Source: Lucinisca nassula | Lineage: Eukaryota > Mollusca > Bivalvia > Lucinida > Lucinidae | Length of the DNA: 64,000 nt | Assembly: GCA_963580285.1 (NCBI GenBank) | Contig: OY757011.1 | Location: 205,919,644-205,983,643, forward strand | Direction: 5' to 3' | Shown: one piece after another, positions 11,498-22,690 of the stretch | How positions within the stretch are numbered: the first letter of the stretch is position 1 | Layout: each line of letters starts with the position of its first letter | Notes under the pieces: generated by a model | What the model saw: the letters and a program-made list of their open reading frames with translations, nothing else | Database searches by the model: none | Told to the model about the DNA's origin: nothing | Position numbers and translations under genes: made by a program

Positions 11498-11796
11498 TCC
11501 CTTTCCTTCTTGTTTTTTGTTTTCAAACACGTTAAAATAATTGAACTCAAAACATCTGATAATACAGTGATCAGGCAAGAAACACTTGAGTCAACCAAGT
11601 ACAGTGTGCTCTTCATTTGATTTACTTTCTAATGGCAAGTCCAATTAGGTAGAATAATAAATTTCATGTTTTAAATGTAAACATAATCATACGGACATAA
11701 CATTATCAGGGTAACCTGGTTTAGAATACGCCTTTCTAAGATTCCAGACACATAATGGCTTTTTAATTATATAGGTCTGGTTTTCACTTGATAAGA
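11498..11796 (-). other. Gypsy 3' internal region, non-coding
   Basis: Contains the polypurine tract beside the LTR. The rest has no readable protein, and no other repeat was recognised. Confidence 0.5.
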
Positions 11797-12225
11797 GTAA
11801 AATAATGGCTAAAGGTAAAACAAAGATCAGGAATCAATACAATTAACTTAATCCACCCATCAAAGACACCAAAGGGAAAGAAACACAAACATGAAGCGAC
11901 CAGGCCATAATGGAAACATAAACAAAAGAAGGCCATAAGGACAGTTACTTTCCCACAAAATGACCAAATGGCCATCCAAAATAAAAAGACACAAGTGATA
12001 CACACAGTAAGTAACAAACAACAACATAAATAAACCGCCACAGAAGAACCGCCTTGGAACGGTCAATGGAAAGATTTCCACTTGGGGGCTTAAATCGATT
12101 TTACGTGGCCACAATCCTCGCCCTTACCTCTGTCGCGGTATACCCTAATTTTGTTTAGTCCGCAAGACGGCTTCCTAACTCATCAGTGTAACATCTCCGA
12201 GAACAGTTAAGATACTCCAGCATGA
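11797..12225 (-). mobile_element. Retroelement 3' tail, copy D, inserted in the Gypsy element
   Basis: Minus-oriented copy of the 3' tail, beginning GGTAAAACAAAGATCAGGAA and running through the hairpin and GATTTTACGTGGCCACAATC to about 12,225. It carries private changes (GTATACCCTAATTTTG) shared with copy G at 23,866-24,640, so D and G form a subfamily. Confidence 0.75.
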
Positions 12226-12272
12226 CCGGTTTATGAATGAATTATCTACACCAGTTCATTTCACACAGTTAT

Positions 12273-12441
12273 TAGGGCCCCGCACTGAAGGTGTGGGTGC
12301 CCTATAGTAATCACTCTGTCCGTCCGTCTGTCTGTCTGTCTGTCCGTCTGTCCGTCCACAAATTTTCCTACTCCTCTGATAGCGCTGCCGGGGCCCTAGT
12401 CAGTTTCACTGACAGCTCCAGTTGGAATTCTGATAATTGGT
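12273..12441 (+). mobile_element. Short GGGCCCCGCACTGAA-ended element
   Basis: Starts AGGGCCCCGCACTGAAGGTG, followed by a GTCTGTCTGTCC-rich tract, and ends near CAGTTTCACTGACAGCTCC. Both ends match the larger minus-oriented element at 57,948-58,751, which additionally has a tandem core. This copy is therefore an internally deleted version. Confidence 0.6.
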
Positions 12442-12770
12442 ACATTCACCTAGTTATTGTAATAGACAGTCCTTGAGTAGTATTCTCAGAATTTAAGGTG
12501 AGTGGATACACCACAAAACAGAATGTTAAGTTGCATTTTAACCGTCTTTTTCATAAAATTATATTTAGTAAATCCGTATTAAATGAATTTAAGAATTATA
12601 AATGAATACATATTGCATGCACAAGATTTTAAATAATATAATGATTACATGTAAAGTTTGTGATTCGAATCTTTGCAGTTTCTGGCACACTCAACATTGT
12701 TATTTCATTACTAAATCCTTCTATTTTTGTGGCGCCTTCCTTTCTTCACGTGTTCTTAGATTGCATCTCT

Positions 12771-13475
12771 TTACAGGAATTGTACATGTAGAAGTACTGG
12801 TACCAGGCTCATGTATTCCGGTTTCTGGCACATTAACACTATTTGACCATTCAGGGCAGGTGTTTCCAAAGGCGACTGCGGTTCCGTACCAGGCTCACGC
12901 GATTCATCTACAGAAAATTCCGGGTCTGTACGCGGCAAATATGAATTAGCTCGCGATAAGGGCCTATCTGAGGTTCGTCCATGAGCCTTTTTAACATGCG
13001 TTACATTCCGCCTATATTTCATGCCCTCAGCTGATTCTTAAAGTACACTGTTTCCCGTTTTATTCAACACCTTATACAATTTAGGTTTGAACGGACTTTG
13101 AAATTTGTCCTGCTTGTCTTGCTTCATCAGAACAATATCTCCCGATTTAATTTCACTTTCACGTGCATTTCTACGATTATCACTGTATACCTTGTCTTTT
13201 TCTTTTTGCTCATCATCTCGGCCTCGCATTTCCTGGTCATATTCTGTATGATCAGTCAAAGTTGGTAACTTTGTATGCAATATGCGACGATACAACGCCT
13301 CGGCAGGGCTAATCCCTATTACTGAGTGTGGAGAACTACGATACATCAACAAGTAATGATCTAGTTCCGATTTCCAATCGCGTTTCTCAGTTTGTGCAAT
13401 TTTGATACGCTTCAGAATCGATCTATTCTCGCGTTCAACTTGCCCCTGAACTGGACTCCAATATGGACTTACCAT
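12771..13475 (-). pseudogene. Gypsy integrase C-terminal region
   Basis: From 13,475 downward the frame contains the end of the integrase catalytic core with the motif GQVERENRSI (the Glu of D,D-35-E), then HTKLPTL-type linker sequence and a basic C-terminal part (KSGDIVLMKQDKQDKF, YRRNVTHVKK). One in-frame stop (near 13,037) separates the two otherwise continuous open stretches. The frame upstream of 13,475 is shifted relative to the catalytic part at 13,533-13,863. The region functions in pasting retrotransposon cDNA into the genome in intact relatives. Here it is inactive. Confidence 0.85.
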
Positions 13476-13863
13476 TCTATGATATATCCCATGTTCTTCA
13501 TGAAATTAGAAAAATGTTGACTTTGGAAAATACTAGCATTGTCTGTCTGAATTAATTTTTTGCAAACCATGCGCAACAAACATTTTCCACATTGCTTTTG
13601 TAATATTTTCTGCAGCTATGTTTTTCATGATTGAAATTTTGAAAAATCTGCTGTACAGATCAACCAAAACAAAAACACAATTCCCATCAGGTAACGGTCC
13701 TAAAAGATCCCCTGATAAGTGTTCCCACGGTACAGAAGGAAGTTCTGCGCGGGTCATGGGTTCAAGTTTTGATGGCTGACTAAATAACTGGCAACCAAAA
13801 CATGTTCTGCAAATATTTTTAATTTCTTTGTCCTTTCCCGGCAAATATACCATAGTTCGAAGT
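13476..13863 (-). pseudogene. Gypsy integrase catalytic core
   Basis: Contains the second half of the zinc-binding domain (ICRTCFGC) and the catalytic core start with SGDLLGPLPDGN (first Asp of D,D-35-E) and VLVDLYSRF. The second Asp is in the INSD segment just before the frame breaks near 13,535. Translation is joined artificially at its start to the inserted retroelement tail, because the insertion at 13,864 cut the zinc finger between the HxxxH and CxxC halves. Confidence 0.85.
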
Positions 13864-15353
13864 AGAAGTAAAACAAAGATCAGGAATCGATACAATTAAC
13901 TTACTCCACCCATCAAAGACACCAAAGGGAAAGAAATACAAACATTAAGCGACCAGACCATAATGGAAAGCTAAACAAAGGAAGGCCATAAGGACAGTTA
14001 CTTTTCCACAAAATGGCCATATGGCCATCCAAAATTAAAAGACACAAGTGATACACACAGTAAGTAACAAACAACAACATAAACAAATCGCCACAGTAGA
14101 ACCGCCTTGGAACGGTCAGTGTGTGTGTGTGGGGGGGGGGGGGCTTAAATCGATTTTACGTGGCCACAATCCTCGCCCTTACTTCCGCAGCGATTTACAG
14201 GAATTGTAGTCATGTAACTGACTGCAGTGTAGTCATGTAACTGACTTCAACACTCGTAATAAATTATTAACGGCTAAACTCCTTAATCAGGGTTATCGGT
14301 ACCATAAACTACGCAAAGCCTTTTCAAAATTTTATAGACGCCATTCTGATTTAATTTCAAAATTCAATATTGGACTTAAATCTCTTCTGCAACAAGGTCT
14401 ATCGGAACCCGAATTTTATGGTGACTTAGTATATAAATTCAGAAAAATATATAACCGCAATGACTTCAGCACCCAATTTCGTAAAATCATTCTTCGATAT
14501 AAAAAGATTGGGTACAACATAGATATTATACGACAGACTGCATGCATGGTAGTTAACCCAATCACGGTTGGCAACTTTGCTTCCCTCTTTAATTGCACGC
14601 CGGTGGGTCAGGCCTCAGATTCTATGACGACTCCAACGTAAAGGCTTATTGAGAATTAGAGAGATAATGCTGGTTGGTGCCTGGTGCTCTGTCTCTGGTC
14701 GGGCTCATCGGAGTCTAACTGTTGGTTTTCTTTTGCTCCAGCATTTCAGTGGTTTCTTGCTGTCGAGTCCTCACCGTTGTCTCACCTCTGTGGTTCTTTG
14801 ATTTTTGTGTTCACGGAGATGTTGCACTGATGAGTTAGGAGGCCTTCATGCGGACTGAACAAATTATTTGTCTAAATCGCGACAGAAGTAAGGGCGAGGA
14901 TTGTGGCCACGTAAAATCGATTTAAGCCCCCCAGTGGAAATCTTCCACTGACCGTTCCAAGGCGGCTCTTCTGTGGCGATTTGTTTATGTTGTTGTTTGT
15001 TACTTACTGTGTGCATCAATTGTGTCTTTTAATTTTGGATGGCCATATGGCCATTTTGTGGGAAAGTAACTGTTTTTATGGCCTTCCTTTGTTTAGGTTT
15101 CCATTATGGTCTGGTCGCTTAATGTTTGTATTTCTTTCCCTTTGGTGTCTTTTATGGGTGGAGTAAGTTAATTGTATCAATTCCTGATCTTTGTTTTACT
15201 TCTACTTTAGACAAATAATTTGTTAAGTCCGCATGAAGGCCTCCTAACTCATCAGTGCAACATCTCCGTGAACACAAATAATCAAAGAACCACAGAGGTG
15301 AGACAACGGTGAGGACTCGACAGCAAGAAACCACTAAAATGCTGGAGCAAAAG
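13864..15353. mobile_element. Two-level nested retroelement insertion inside Gypsy integrase (copies E- and E+)
   Basis: The insertion is bracketed by TCGAAGT at 13,857-13,863 and 15,354-15,360, a 7-bp TSD. Removing one copy makes the integrase zinc-finger codons contiguous. The insert is itself split. Minus-oriented 3'-tail pieces occupy 13,864-14,198 and 15,208-15,353 and would be contiguous. Between them sits a plus-oriented copy (14,199-15,207) with a possible TTTA junction duplication. Confidence 0.85.
14199..15207 (+). mobile_element. LPxLHK-type retroelement 3' module, copy E+ (best-preserved)
   Basis: The coding end of the RT-ORF runs from about 14,247 to the stop at 14,639-14,641. 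It includes EFYGDLVYKFRKI, FRKIILRYKKIGYNI and VVNPITVGNFASLFN blocks and then the 3' tail to GTTTTACTTCTAC. It is the reference against which copy A shows A-to-G changes. No RT catalytic motif lies in this part, so the copy is 5'-truncated. The family is assigned as Penelope-like on the L-P-x-L-H-K-R-P-Y-K motif of the related copy at 21,405-22,690 (inference). Confidence 0.8.
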
Positions 15354-16108
15354 TCGAAGTCGTCTTTTCATGCTGACGATTCCAGGGTGCCCATCATGAC
15401 CTAATTGCAAGCATTGTTTCGTTAATGCTTTGGGAATTACAATTCTAGTACCCCTCAGAACTAGTTTACCTATAACGGATAATTTGCTACGGACAAGCAA
15501 GTATTCCTTATATGGTACCTTATCCCATTTGCCATTTGATAAGCATTCGCGCACAGCGATCAGTTCTGGGTTATGATCTGATACTCTCTCGATTTCACGC
15601 GTAGTCATAGCAATCGGCGTTGATTCACGTGCTACAAATGTAACATACTCGTCAGATTCGAGAGTTTTCGACAAGTCATGTTTTGGAAAGGTTTCTTTCT
15701 TACTTAATAACCTACTCAGGGTATCGGCTATATTCTTTCGGTCACTAATATACCGGACTATGAATTTATACGACTGTAAGCGTAAAACCCAAAGCTCAAT
15801 CCATGCACATGATTTTGGCCTTGACTTTGGAGATAATATAGTCTCAAGGGGTTTATGGTCAGTCAGATGCTCAAATTCTGAACCATAAATCCATGCATGA
15901 AATAAATGAAAAAGGTTAACTTTGGAAGCAAAGAATACATATTAGGATGAAAACCGGAAACTCGGTTTTATTGAGTTTCTTCATAAACAGCACTGTTGTC
16001 TATCGATTTCAGCGGTACTCGATTTTCAAATTACTCGCAAACTTTCACAAGCCCAAACAAGACTAAGCGCTTCTTTCTCGGTCTGCAAATAGCGTCTTTC
16101 TGTATCGT
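15354..16108 (-). pseudogene. Gypsy RNase H C-terminal part and integrase zinc-binding N-terminus
   Basis: Fragments in shifting frames show SRSLNDTERRYLQTEKEAL (RNase H, conserved Glu), LTDHKPLETI (RNase H Asp) and VRYISDRKNIADTLSRL (end of RNase H). After these come a linker and LGHDGHPGIVSMKRRLR, the His-His half of the integrase zinc finger. A non-homologous stretch near 15,900-16,010 breaks RNase H. The domain order continues directly from the RT at 16,109-17,128. Confidence 0.85.
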
Positions 16109-17128
16109 TTAAGCTACGGCTAGCATAACAAATGACCCTGTAGTCTTCCCCTTGTTTTGGGTAAGCACTGCACCCAGTCCTACCGGACTAGCGTCGGCAA
16201 TAATCTGCGTTTCAGCATTCTTATCGTAATAACCAAGTGTCTCCGCGTTTGCTAAACACTTTTTCTGCTGATCAAATGAATTTTGCTCAGCCTGACCCAA
16301 ACTGAGAACAACATCCTTATGTGTTAGTTTTCGCAATGGTTCTGAAATGGTCGCAAGATCAGGTATGAACCTGGCATTATACTGAACTAACCTCAACCAG
16401 CTTCGTACCTCAGATACGCTCCTAGGTTCACGCGCATTCAGTACTGCAGATACTTTAGCCTCGGACGGACCGACTCCGTTCTCTGATAACACCATGCCCA
16501 TAAATTCCAGTTTTGACATATTGAACTCACATTTTTCACGATTTAAGGTAATGCCTTTTGATTGCAACACATTCAACACTTTCTCAAGCCTTTTATCATG
16601 CTCTTCCGAACTCGGAGCATGGATAATGATATCATCTAAGATATTCTGAACACCTTCACAACCCTGAAGAATTTGTTGAATCAGTTTCTGAAACATTTCC
16701 ACCGCACAGCTTATCCCGAAGTTTAAGCGTTTATTCCGGTACAGTCCCTTATGCGTTATGAATGTAGTTATCTCCCTTGCATGAGGTTTCCGTTCGATCT
16801 GGTGATATGCCCATTTAATGTCGATTTTACTCATTACCCTTGAATCATTCATATCCTGCAACAATTTGTCAATCGTCGGGATGAAATGACGTACCCGTTT
16901 AACGGCTTGATTCGCTTGGCGCATATCGACACACAAACGTATATTGTCTCCTGATTTCGGAATGACGACTACTGGCGAAACAAATCGACTTGGTTCATTC
17001 ACTCGCTCAGTTATATCCAGCTTTTCAAGTTCATTCAGTTTATTACTAAGTTTCTCCCTCAGGTTGAAAGGAACCCGTATGACATTTTGAATGACTGGCT
17101 CAACATTTGGATCGATTGGTATGTCCAA
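16109..17128 (-). pseudogene. Gypsy reverse transcriptase plus RNase H start
   Basis: A 339-codon open stretch. In order: VPFNLREKLSNKLNELEKL (approach to RT), VSPVVVIPKSGDNIRLCVDM (RT motif with the first catalytic Asp), KIDIKWAYHQI, LNFGISCAVEMFQKLIQ, then ILDDIIIHA, the catalytic D-D box with Ile replacing the usual Tyr/Val, and FMGMVLSENGV. The RNase H start is IIADASPVGLGAVLTQN. It polymerises cDNA from the element RNA in intact relatives. Length and order are normal, but the surrounding breaks make it part of a dead pol gene. Confidence 0.92.
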
Positions 17129-17353
17129 CTGAAAATCCTTTAACTTCCCAAAACCCTAGAAACATTTTGGGTATTTATGAATGATTTGATCTTTTGTCAT
17201 TGAAGGATATTCCACTGTATTCACCACAGATGGTCCCATTTTGAATATTCCAAGTTGAATAGCAGTGTCACGACCCAGCAATGGTTTTCCATGGCCTTCT
17301 ATAACAATGAATTCTGTGTTTTGCAACATTTGGTCTCCATAACTTATATTTGA

Positions 17354-17854
17354 TCAAAATGTCCCAGCTACCTTAAGCGGCTGTGTACTTCCATATGCAT
17401 ATATTTTCTTTGTTGTTTTGCTTGATTTACACTCAATTTTCATGTTTTTCAATTTCTCCCATGTTTCTCTGTCTATGATGTTGCAACTCGCTCCTGAATC
17501 TATTAGCATGTTCAAATTTACACCTCCTATTTCCACCATAATTTTTGACCCGTTGCTGTCATTGTCGTTTGTAACTATAAATGTAAAGTCTCCCTCTTCT
17601 TCCTCAACCTGTCTAACTTTTATACGTTTTGTCTCGGTCTTTCTTTCGCCTTTCTTTTCCTTAAAAGTTTGTGATCTACACATTTTCTTGAAATGGTTAT
17701 ATAATTTACATTTATGGCATTGTTTTCCTTTTGCAGGGCATTTTGGGTCCTTTTTCATGTGTCCTTCCATTCCAAAGCTATAACAAATCAATATCATGGG
17801 TTTCCTGGGACCAGTCCTGAACTTGGGTTTCACTCCACCCGTTTTTGGTTTCAC
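17354..17854 (-). pseudogene. Gypsy nucleocapsid zinc knuckle and aspartic protease
   Basis: The N-terminal part has a degenerate knuckle (CYSFGMEGHMKKDPKC, first Cys pair incomplete) and a good C-x2-C-x4-H-x4-C knuckle (CHKCKLYNHFKKMC). After a Glu/Lys-rich linker comes MLIDSGASCNIID, the D-S-G-A active site of retropepsins. The stretch from 17,129 to 17,353, linking to RT, is open only in broken pieces (for example GFGKLKDFQL just before RT). Confidence 0.88.
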
Positions 17855-17952
17855 CGACAGTTTATTTATTTCCTGTACTGCCCCCTCTATCAGTGAAGCT
17901 TGTTTTTCCGAATCCTCAAAGGCTCTGGAAATATTACGAACTTCTTGCAGTG

Positions 17953-18435
17953 TTAAGGCTCCCCCTTTTTCGAGTAACTTTCGTCAAAGTTAATGTTTTC
18001 TACATTTTCCACGATCTGGTCTCGTGTCTGTATGTTTATGGCATCAGCATCCCCAAATTCACACGTTTCTGCTTTTTGTTTCAGTCGTACGATAAACTGT
18101 TCTATCGTCTCCCCTTCATTCTTTGACGTCATTCTGAATTTGTGACGTTCAAATGGAACATTTAACAATGGACTGAAATATTTATTCAAAGCGTCCTTTG
18201 CTTTAACATATGCATCGATTTCATCTCCCGCTGCGAGTGTATAGAATATGTCTTGTACATCCATTCCAGCACAGTGAAGTAATACACTTTTCTTTTGGTC
18301 AACATCCGTTACTCCTTTCCAATCTATGTACAGTTCAAATGCTCTAATCCATCTCTTCTACCTTAGGACTATTCCACTTGTATTTGTACTGTCAAATGCC
18401 TGAAGTTGCTGTACATCATGGATAGCTACCACCAT
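17953..18435 (-). pseudogene. Gypsy gag, start region
   Basis: A Met at 18,433-18,435 opens a frame (MVVAIHDVQQLQAFD) that is cut by an in-frame stop at 18,358-18,360, then continues as WIRAFELYIDWKG and CAGMDVQDIFYTL. The following open part includes FRMTSKNEGETIEQFIVRLK, the capsid-type retrotransposon gag core. The frame breaks again near 17,953 before the nucleocapsid. Confidence 0.8.
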
Positions 18436-18568
18436 GTTAGTATGTCACGTATTTAAACGTATTGTCCGAATTTAATCGATGTGAATTTAATCAAATAACA
18501 AAGTTCTTGTTTCTGTCTGTATTTAAACAAAATCGTAAGTTCCAATACATTGACCTCGTCGCCAAAAT
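18436..18568 (-). promoter_or_regulatory. Gypsy 5' leader with primer-binding region
   Basis: Immediately inside the 5' LTR on the element strand is TATTT-TGGCGACGAGGTC. The TGG start is the usual complement of the tRNA CCA end. The primer tRNA species is not assigned. Confidence 0.6.
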
Positions 18569-18783
18569 ATGTAGTGACAAAGTGTAAGGCTAACACCATA
18601 AAGTAACTCATTTTAGATTTTATACTTTATTAATCCGAGTATGGAACTTCTACAAGAACAAGTGATCAGCTTTACTGCTACTTTAATACTGAGAGAGGCA
18701 ATATTCTAATTATATATTATAAGGTATGTATTTTGGCTAGTAGAGGCTCTGTTAAGGGTTACTGTTACTGGTAATACACTACA
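18569..18783 (-). repeat. Gypsy 5' LTR
   Basis: 215 bp, TGTAGTG...CACTACA, paired with 11,276-11,497. Confidence 0.92.
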
Positions 18784-19384
18784 AAGACCCAGATCAGATA
18801 CCATAAAAATGGTCCTGCGGCGTCTGATTAGGGTCTGCACTGTATACTAGCTTCTGTATGTACACATGTAAATTCTTAAAATTGTTATGTCCCACTTAAC
18901 GTGTAGAACAATGGACTTTACAAAGGTACAAAGTTCACTTTTTGCTCAACAAATAAGGTTGTGAATACTTATTAGAACAGCCTTAATGAGGAGGTTCTAA
19001 AGAGAAACCACAAACTTTGTTTGTGCAGAAAACCTTTACCGCTATTTTATTCTATAGCCAAATACCGTTATCTGATCAGTTCCTTGTGCACCATGGTAAT
19101 TATAATTAGAGACCGCATAGATTCACAGCTTAATCTTGCAATAGTTCTATGCTCTGGCTCAGTCGAAGTATTACACAAGGATTTGTTTATCACAGTTATG
19201 CTAAAGTTAATATCATAAAATATTTCTCACCAGCTATCAGTATATAATCGACACACTTTAAGGGGGTATAGCTGTCAAAATTATTAACAGTTATTCAATA
19301 TTAACCCATTTAGTTGGCGGGTACGTTAAACCACTTATCAGACAAACAAACAAACCGTCGACAGCAAGAGGGTCGCTAAACTGT
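18784..19384. other. Palindromic GATCAGACGCC-type repeat plus unassigned DNA
   Basis: 18,786-18,845 is a diverged member of the dispersed palindrome family (AGACCCAGATCAGATACC ... GGCGTCTGATTAGGGTCTGC). The remainder has no recognised feature. Confidence 0.5.
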
Positions 19385-19840
19385 TGGGTAAGCTCAAAAT
19401 ATAAAAGGCATCTGGGCCGGACGCCCTGAATGCTAGGGTTGTTGAGGAATGTAGTGCTGAAATATCTCCTCTATTGACCTTTAACTTCAATGAATCACTT
19501 TCCCAGGGACTAGCAAATGTTTCCCCGGTCTATAAGAAAGGTGAAAAATATGTTGCATCAAATTATAGACCAGTGTCGCTAACATGCATCTGTTGCAAAA
19601 TCCTGGAGCATATATAAGTTAGCAATATCAACAAGCACTTAGCCTTAGAGGGCATTCTTCCTGGCTGTCAACATGATTTCCGAAGTGAAGGGTCTTGTGA
19701 AACGCAACTAGTTCAATTTTACCATGACATTATGTACAATCTGGATGAGGCCATAAACTGTGGCCACAAACGGACTGGCTTGATCATCGTGGACTTCGCC
19801 ACGGCCTTTCACAAGGTACCTCGCAGAATGCTATTTCACT
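19385..19840 (+). pseudogene. LINE reverse transcriptase fragment
   Basis: The translation shows ASGPDALNARVVEECS, NVSPVYKKGEKYVASNYRPV, SLTCICCKILEHI, a stop, then SNINKHLALEGIL, GCQHDFRSEGSCETQLV and GLIIVDFATAFHKVP. These are the RT blocks 0-4 of non-LTR retrotransposons (N-Y-R-P-[VI]-S-L-T and the D-F-x-x-A-F catalytic Asp region). The fragment is truncated at both sides and lacks the FADD box. Confidence 0.85.
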
Positions 19841-20905
19841 GTCCCCTGACACTGGCTATGCTTTGTTTAGGGACCTAAACCCCTAGGTGGATTGCCAACC
19901 AAGGTTACGGCTCCACCTACCCACTCTAGTTTTCTGTAGAGATCTAGCAACCTCTAGATGGGTTGACCTCCCGCGGTATCGAGTCCCATCTGCCCGCATG
20001 CAACACTGGTGTTAAGTGCCTTGTGGTGGCCGTAAAAAGTCTCCCCGTGCTTCACCATAGTACAAATTATATTTTTTTTACCTTTGGGATCACTGATGGC
20101 ATTCTGGTTACTTTGAAAATCGAATATCGCTTTAGCTGTTGCAAGGAGGCGTATGCAGCCTTGTAAATTGGATACTGACCCCCACTACTGGGCGGGCTGG
20201 CCTCGTGTTTCTTTGAGCACAGCGGTGGTCATCCAACGAAAAAACTGACTTGGTGTTTTGTCACTCTGGCTGTGCACATGGAAACCATGGAACTCATGGT
20301 GGTACCTCTGCCACTGCAAGGGGTAGATGGAGCTCTCAAGCCCTGGTCGGCAATCCATCTAGGAGAAGACAACTCCAAACAAAATTCTACATATCTGGAT
20401 TTGCCTGTTCCAGCTATATAAAATCTGCTTCGGGAGCTGGCGCGGACGAAGTCTTTTCTCTGATTCAACGGTCCAAACGGCAACGCAGCAGCGTGTCGTG
20501 GAGCATGAAGAGCATGCCAAGGCACTAATGAAGTCATGGCCATTCACTGCATCCGGGCTTAGCTCCAAATGTCTCGACACTGCATATGCATGAAACTCAA
20601 AAAGTCCTGTGGCGATGGGCGATCGGCGAATAAGCAGGTGAGGATACACTGGAAGCTGTATTTGCGGACCTGCACTCAGGCGGCTTGGTTCTTTATGGTC
20701 GCTTTCCTTAAGAATGAAGCAGTACGGGGAATTCGGCAGCCGAACTGAGTGACTGAACAGACCTATTTAAGATCGCACTACCCACCCCCTTAGCATGTGG
20801 AAGGGGCTAGAAAAGATGCCCTAAACAATTACCTGCTTCACAAACCCTTGGCTGGTTAACCGCGATCACCAGGGATACCAGCTAGCGGTCGAACAAAAAA
20901 ATGAA
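19841..20905 (+). other. Possible LINE 5' leader, non-coding
   Basis: Relatively GC-rich sequence upstream of an endonuclease fragment (20,906-21,363) in the same orientation. It has no intact reading frame with a recognisable domain. I infer a 5' leader of that LINE. Confidence 0.3.
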
Positions 20906-21363
20906 GAAGGTAAAGGTGACACCTTTAAATTTCGGCGGATGGAATGTGGTTCAGACAGACCGAAACGTAGTACACCTCTAGTTGGTAGAGAACTCAATCG
21001 TTACAAGGTCGAGATTGCAGCTCTGAGCGGGACTCGCCTTGCAGAGGAAGGGCAAATAAAAGAAGTTGGTGATGGCTACACTTTCTTCTGTAGTGGACGC
21101 AAAAAATAAGAGCGGCGGGAAGCAGGAGTAGGCTACGCCATCAAATACCACCTTATTCGCAAGCTCTCAGGACTTCCAAAAGGCAAAAATGACCGCTTGA
21201 TGACGTTGATGCTATCCTTACCTGGTAAGAGGCATGCAACTATTATAAGTGCCTATGCATCAACAATGACCAACCCAGATGAGGCCAAATACGAGATCTA
21301 TGATGATTTGGACGCTGTGATTTCTGCTACACCCGGTGGAGACAAACTCAACATCCTGAAGTG
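20906..21363 (+). pseudogene. LINE APE-type endonuclease fragment
   Basis: The frame reads LNFGGWNVVQTDRN, a stop, then LNRYKVEIAALSGTRL, GYTFFCSGRKK, a stop, EAGVGYAIKYHL, NDRLMTLMLSLPGKRHATII, SAYASTMTNPDEAKYEIYDD. This is the N-terminal apurinic-endonuclease-like domain of L2/CR1-group LINEs (W-N-V, the S/E-T-R-L block, SAYAP-like block here SAYAS). The expected Glu of the E-T-R-L block is Gly. Two stops and 3' truncation make it inactive. Confidence 0.85.
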
Positions 21364-21404
21364 ACTGTCCATAATATTATTGAATCATGGACGCCACTCA
21401 ATGC

Positions 21405-22690
21405 TTGCTTTTCTAAGTTCATTACCCATTTCTGTTTTGCGGATTCTGGACACCGAGGCGAATAAATTCTACGATAGCTCTAATCAGTTATACGATGCCG
21501 CTCTTTTAACTAGAGGTTATGCTCAGGATGCTCTTCGTCCTTTTATCGATTCTAAAATTAATCTCAAACGTAATTACATTAGATATATAATTTTAGCTGC
21601 AATAACCTTATTTCTGATCTTGATATTGACATTGACATTAACACTTCTGATACCTATGATTGCAAAAATTCAGTGTATTTCTCTCCTGCTGCTGGTCTTA
21701 TCATTACTGGCAATTTAAAAATTATTTCTGATACTAGGGTACATAATATAATTTCTAAAGGACGGAAATATCGATTTCCTTCTAAAAGTTATTTCTATAA
21801 GTGTAGAGATGAAATCGCTGCTGCCTTGAATGAATTAGGTAATCGATGGTGTAAACGAGGGTATGTTGAGCATAAAGTTCTTAAAGAATGGAAACTTAGC
21901 ATTTTGAAACTAGTGAAAAACGCATTTCTTTTTATTCTCAAAATACGAACTCATTACCTCCTAAACCTAAGATGTCTTTACGTCACCTTAAACTAGGTAT
22001 TGAAGAATTTCACAGGAAAGTAGAAGTGGAGGCAATGTGGTCGTTGTTTGACGGCTTATCTATGTAAACACTCTTCAGCAAGAACTTGGTGGTACTAAGA
22101 CCTATGAACTACAGCCTTTAGCTGTAGAGTTGGCTTTATTTGATGATCACATTTGTCACCCAGCCATCAAGTTTGCTGCCTGTATTACAGAAGGCCAAGA
22201 CAGGCTTCCTATGTTATACTGGTTACCTGAACTTCATAAAAGACCATACAAAGCACGGTTGATTGCAAATTCAAGCTCTTGTACCACCACAGAACCCTCC
22301 AAATTATTAACTTCATGTTTCACTGCCATCAAAAACATGTGATAAAATATTGCGACCAAGTCTTTGAAAGATCAGATAGAAATCTGTTTTGCTCTATAAA
22401 ACATTCTAATGAAGTTTTTAATAAACTGAAATGCAGACTATTTCGTGTTTCAAGTCTGTCTACTTATGATTTTCCAACATTCACACTACACTTCCTCATA
22501 ATCTTATAAAAGAAAAACTTAGTGATTTGATTCAGTGGAAATTTCGTAGGAAAGACTCCCTCTATCTTGCATGTAATGTAAAAAATGCTTTTTTTCACTT
22601 CCGTAGAGCATAAAAACTATATTTTATGGTAATGTCAGAAGGTGTGTGAAGCTCTCACCTTTCTACTTGACAATATTTACATAAGAATTG
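21405..22690 (+). pseudogene. LPxLHK-type (Penelope-like?) retroelement ORF, 5' and middle part
   Basis: Broken frames in order: N-terminal ILDTEANKFYDSSNQLYD; ITGNLKIISDTRVHNIISKG; NELGNRWCKRGYVEHKVLKE; then LPMLYWLPELHKRPYKARLI (the RT fingers motif), SSSCTTTEPSKLL, CDQVFERSDRNLF and LDNIYIRIGTKS. The sequence stops before the catalytic D-D box and is joined to minus-oriented 3'-tail sequence. Several frameshifts (near 21,660, 21,960, 22,320, 22,470) are present. It belongs with the 3' modules A-G: together they cover both ends of one family. Confidence 0.75.

Larger units (their letters stand above)
11276..18783 (-). mobile_element. Gypsy (Mag/K02A2.6-like) LTR retrotransposon, broken, with nested insertions
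   Basis: A complete-ended element read on the minus strand: 5' LTR 18,569-18,783, primer-binding region just inside it, gag, protease, RT, RNase H, integrase, polypurine tract next to the 3' LTR 11,276-11,497. The flanks are AAGAT on the left and AAGAC on the right, consistent with a 5-bp TSD carrying one change. Coding sequence is interrupted by stops, frameshifts, a nested double insertion (13,864-15,353) and probably two more insertions (11,797-12,225 and 12,273-12,441). The domain order RT-RNase H-integrase identifies the Ty3/Gypsy group. The Mag-like assignment rests on the overall RT/integrase style (inference). The element cannot be autonomous. Confidence 0.9.

Noticed and set aside
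17418..18126. Plus-strand open frames
   Set aside because: Antisense shadows of the Gypsy gag/protease region read on the minus strand.
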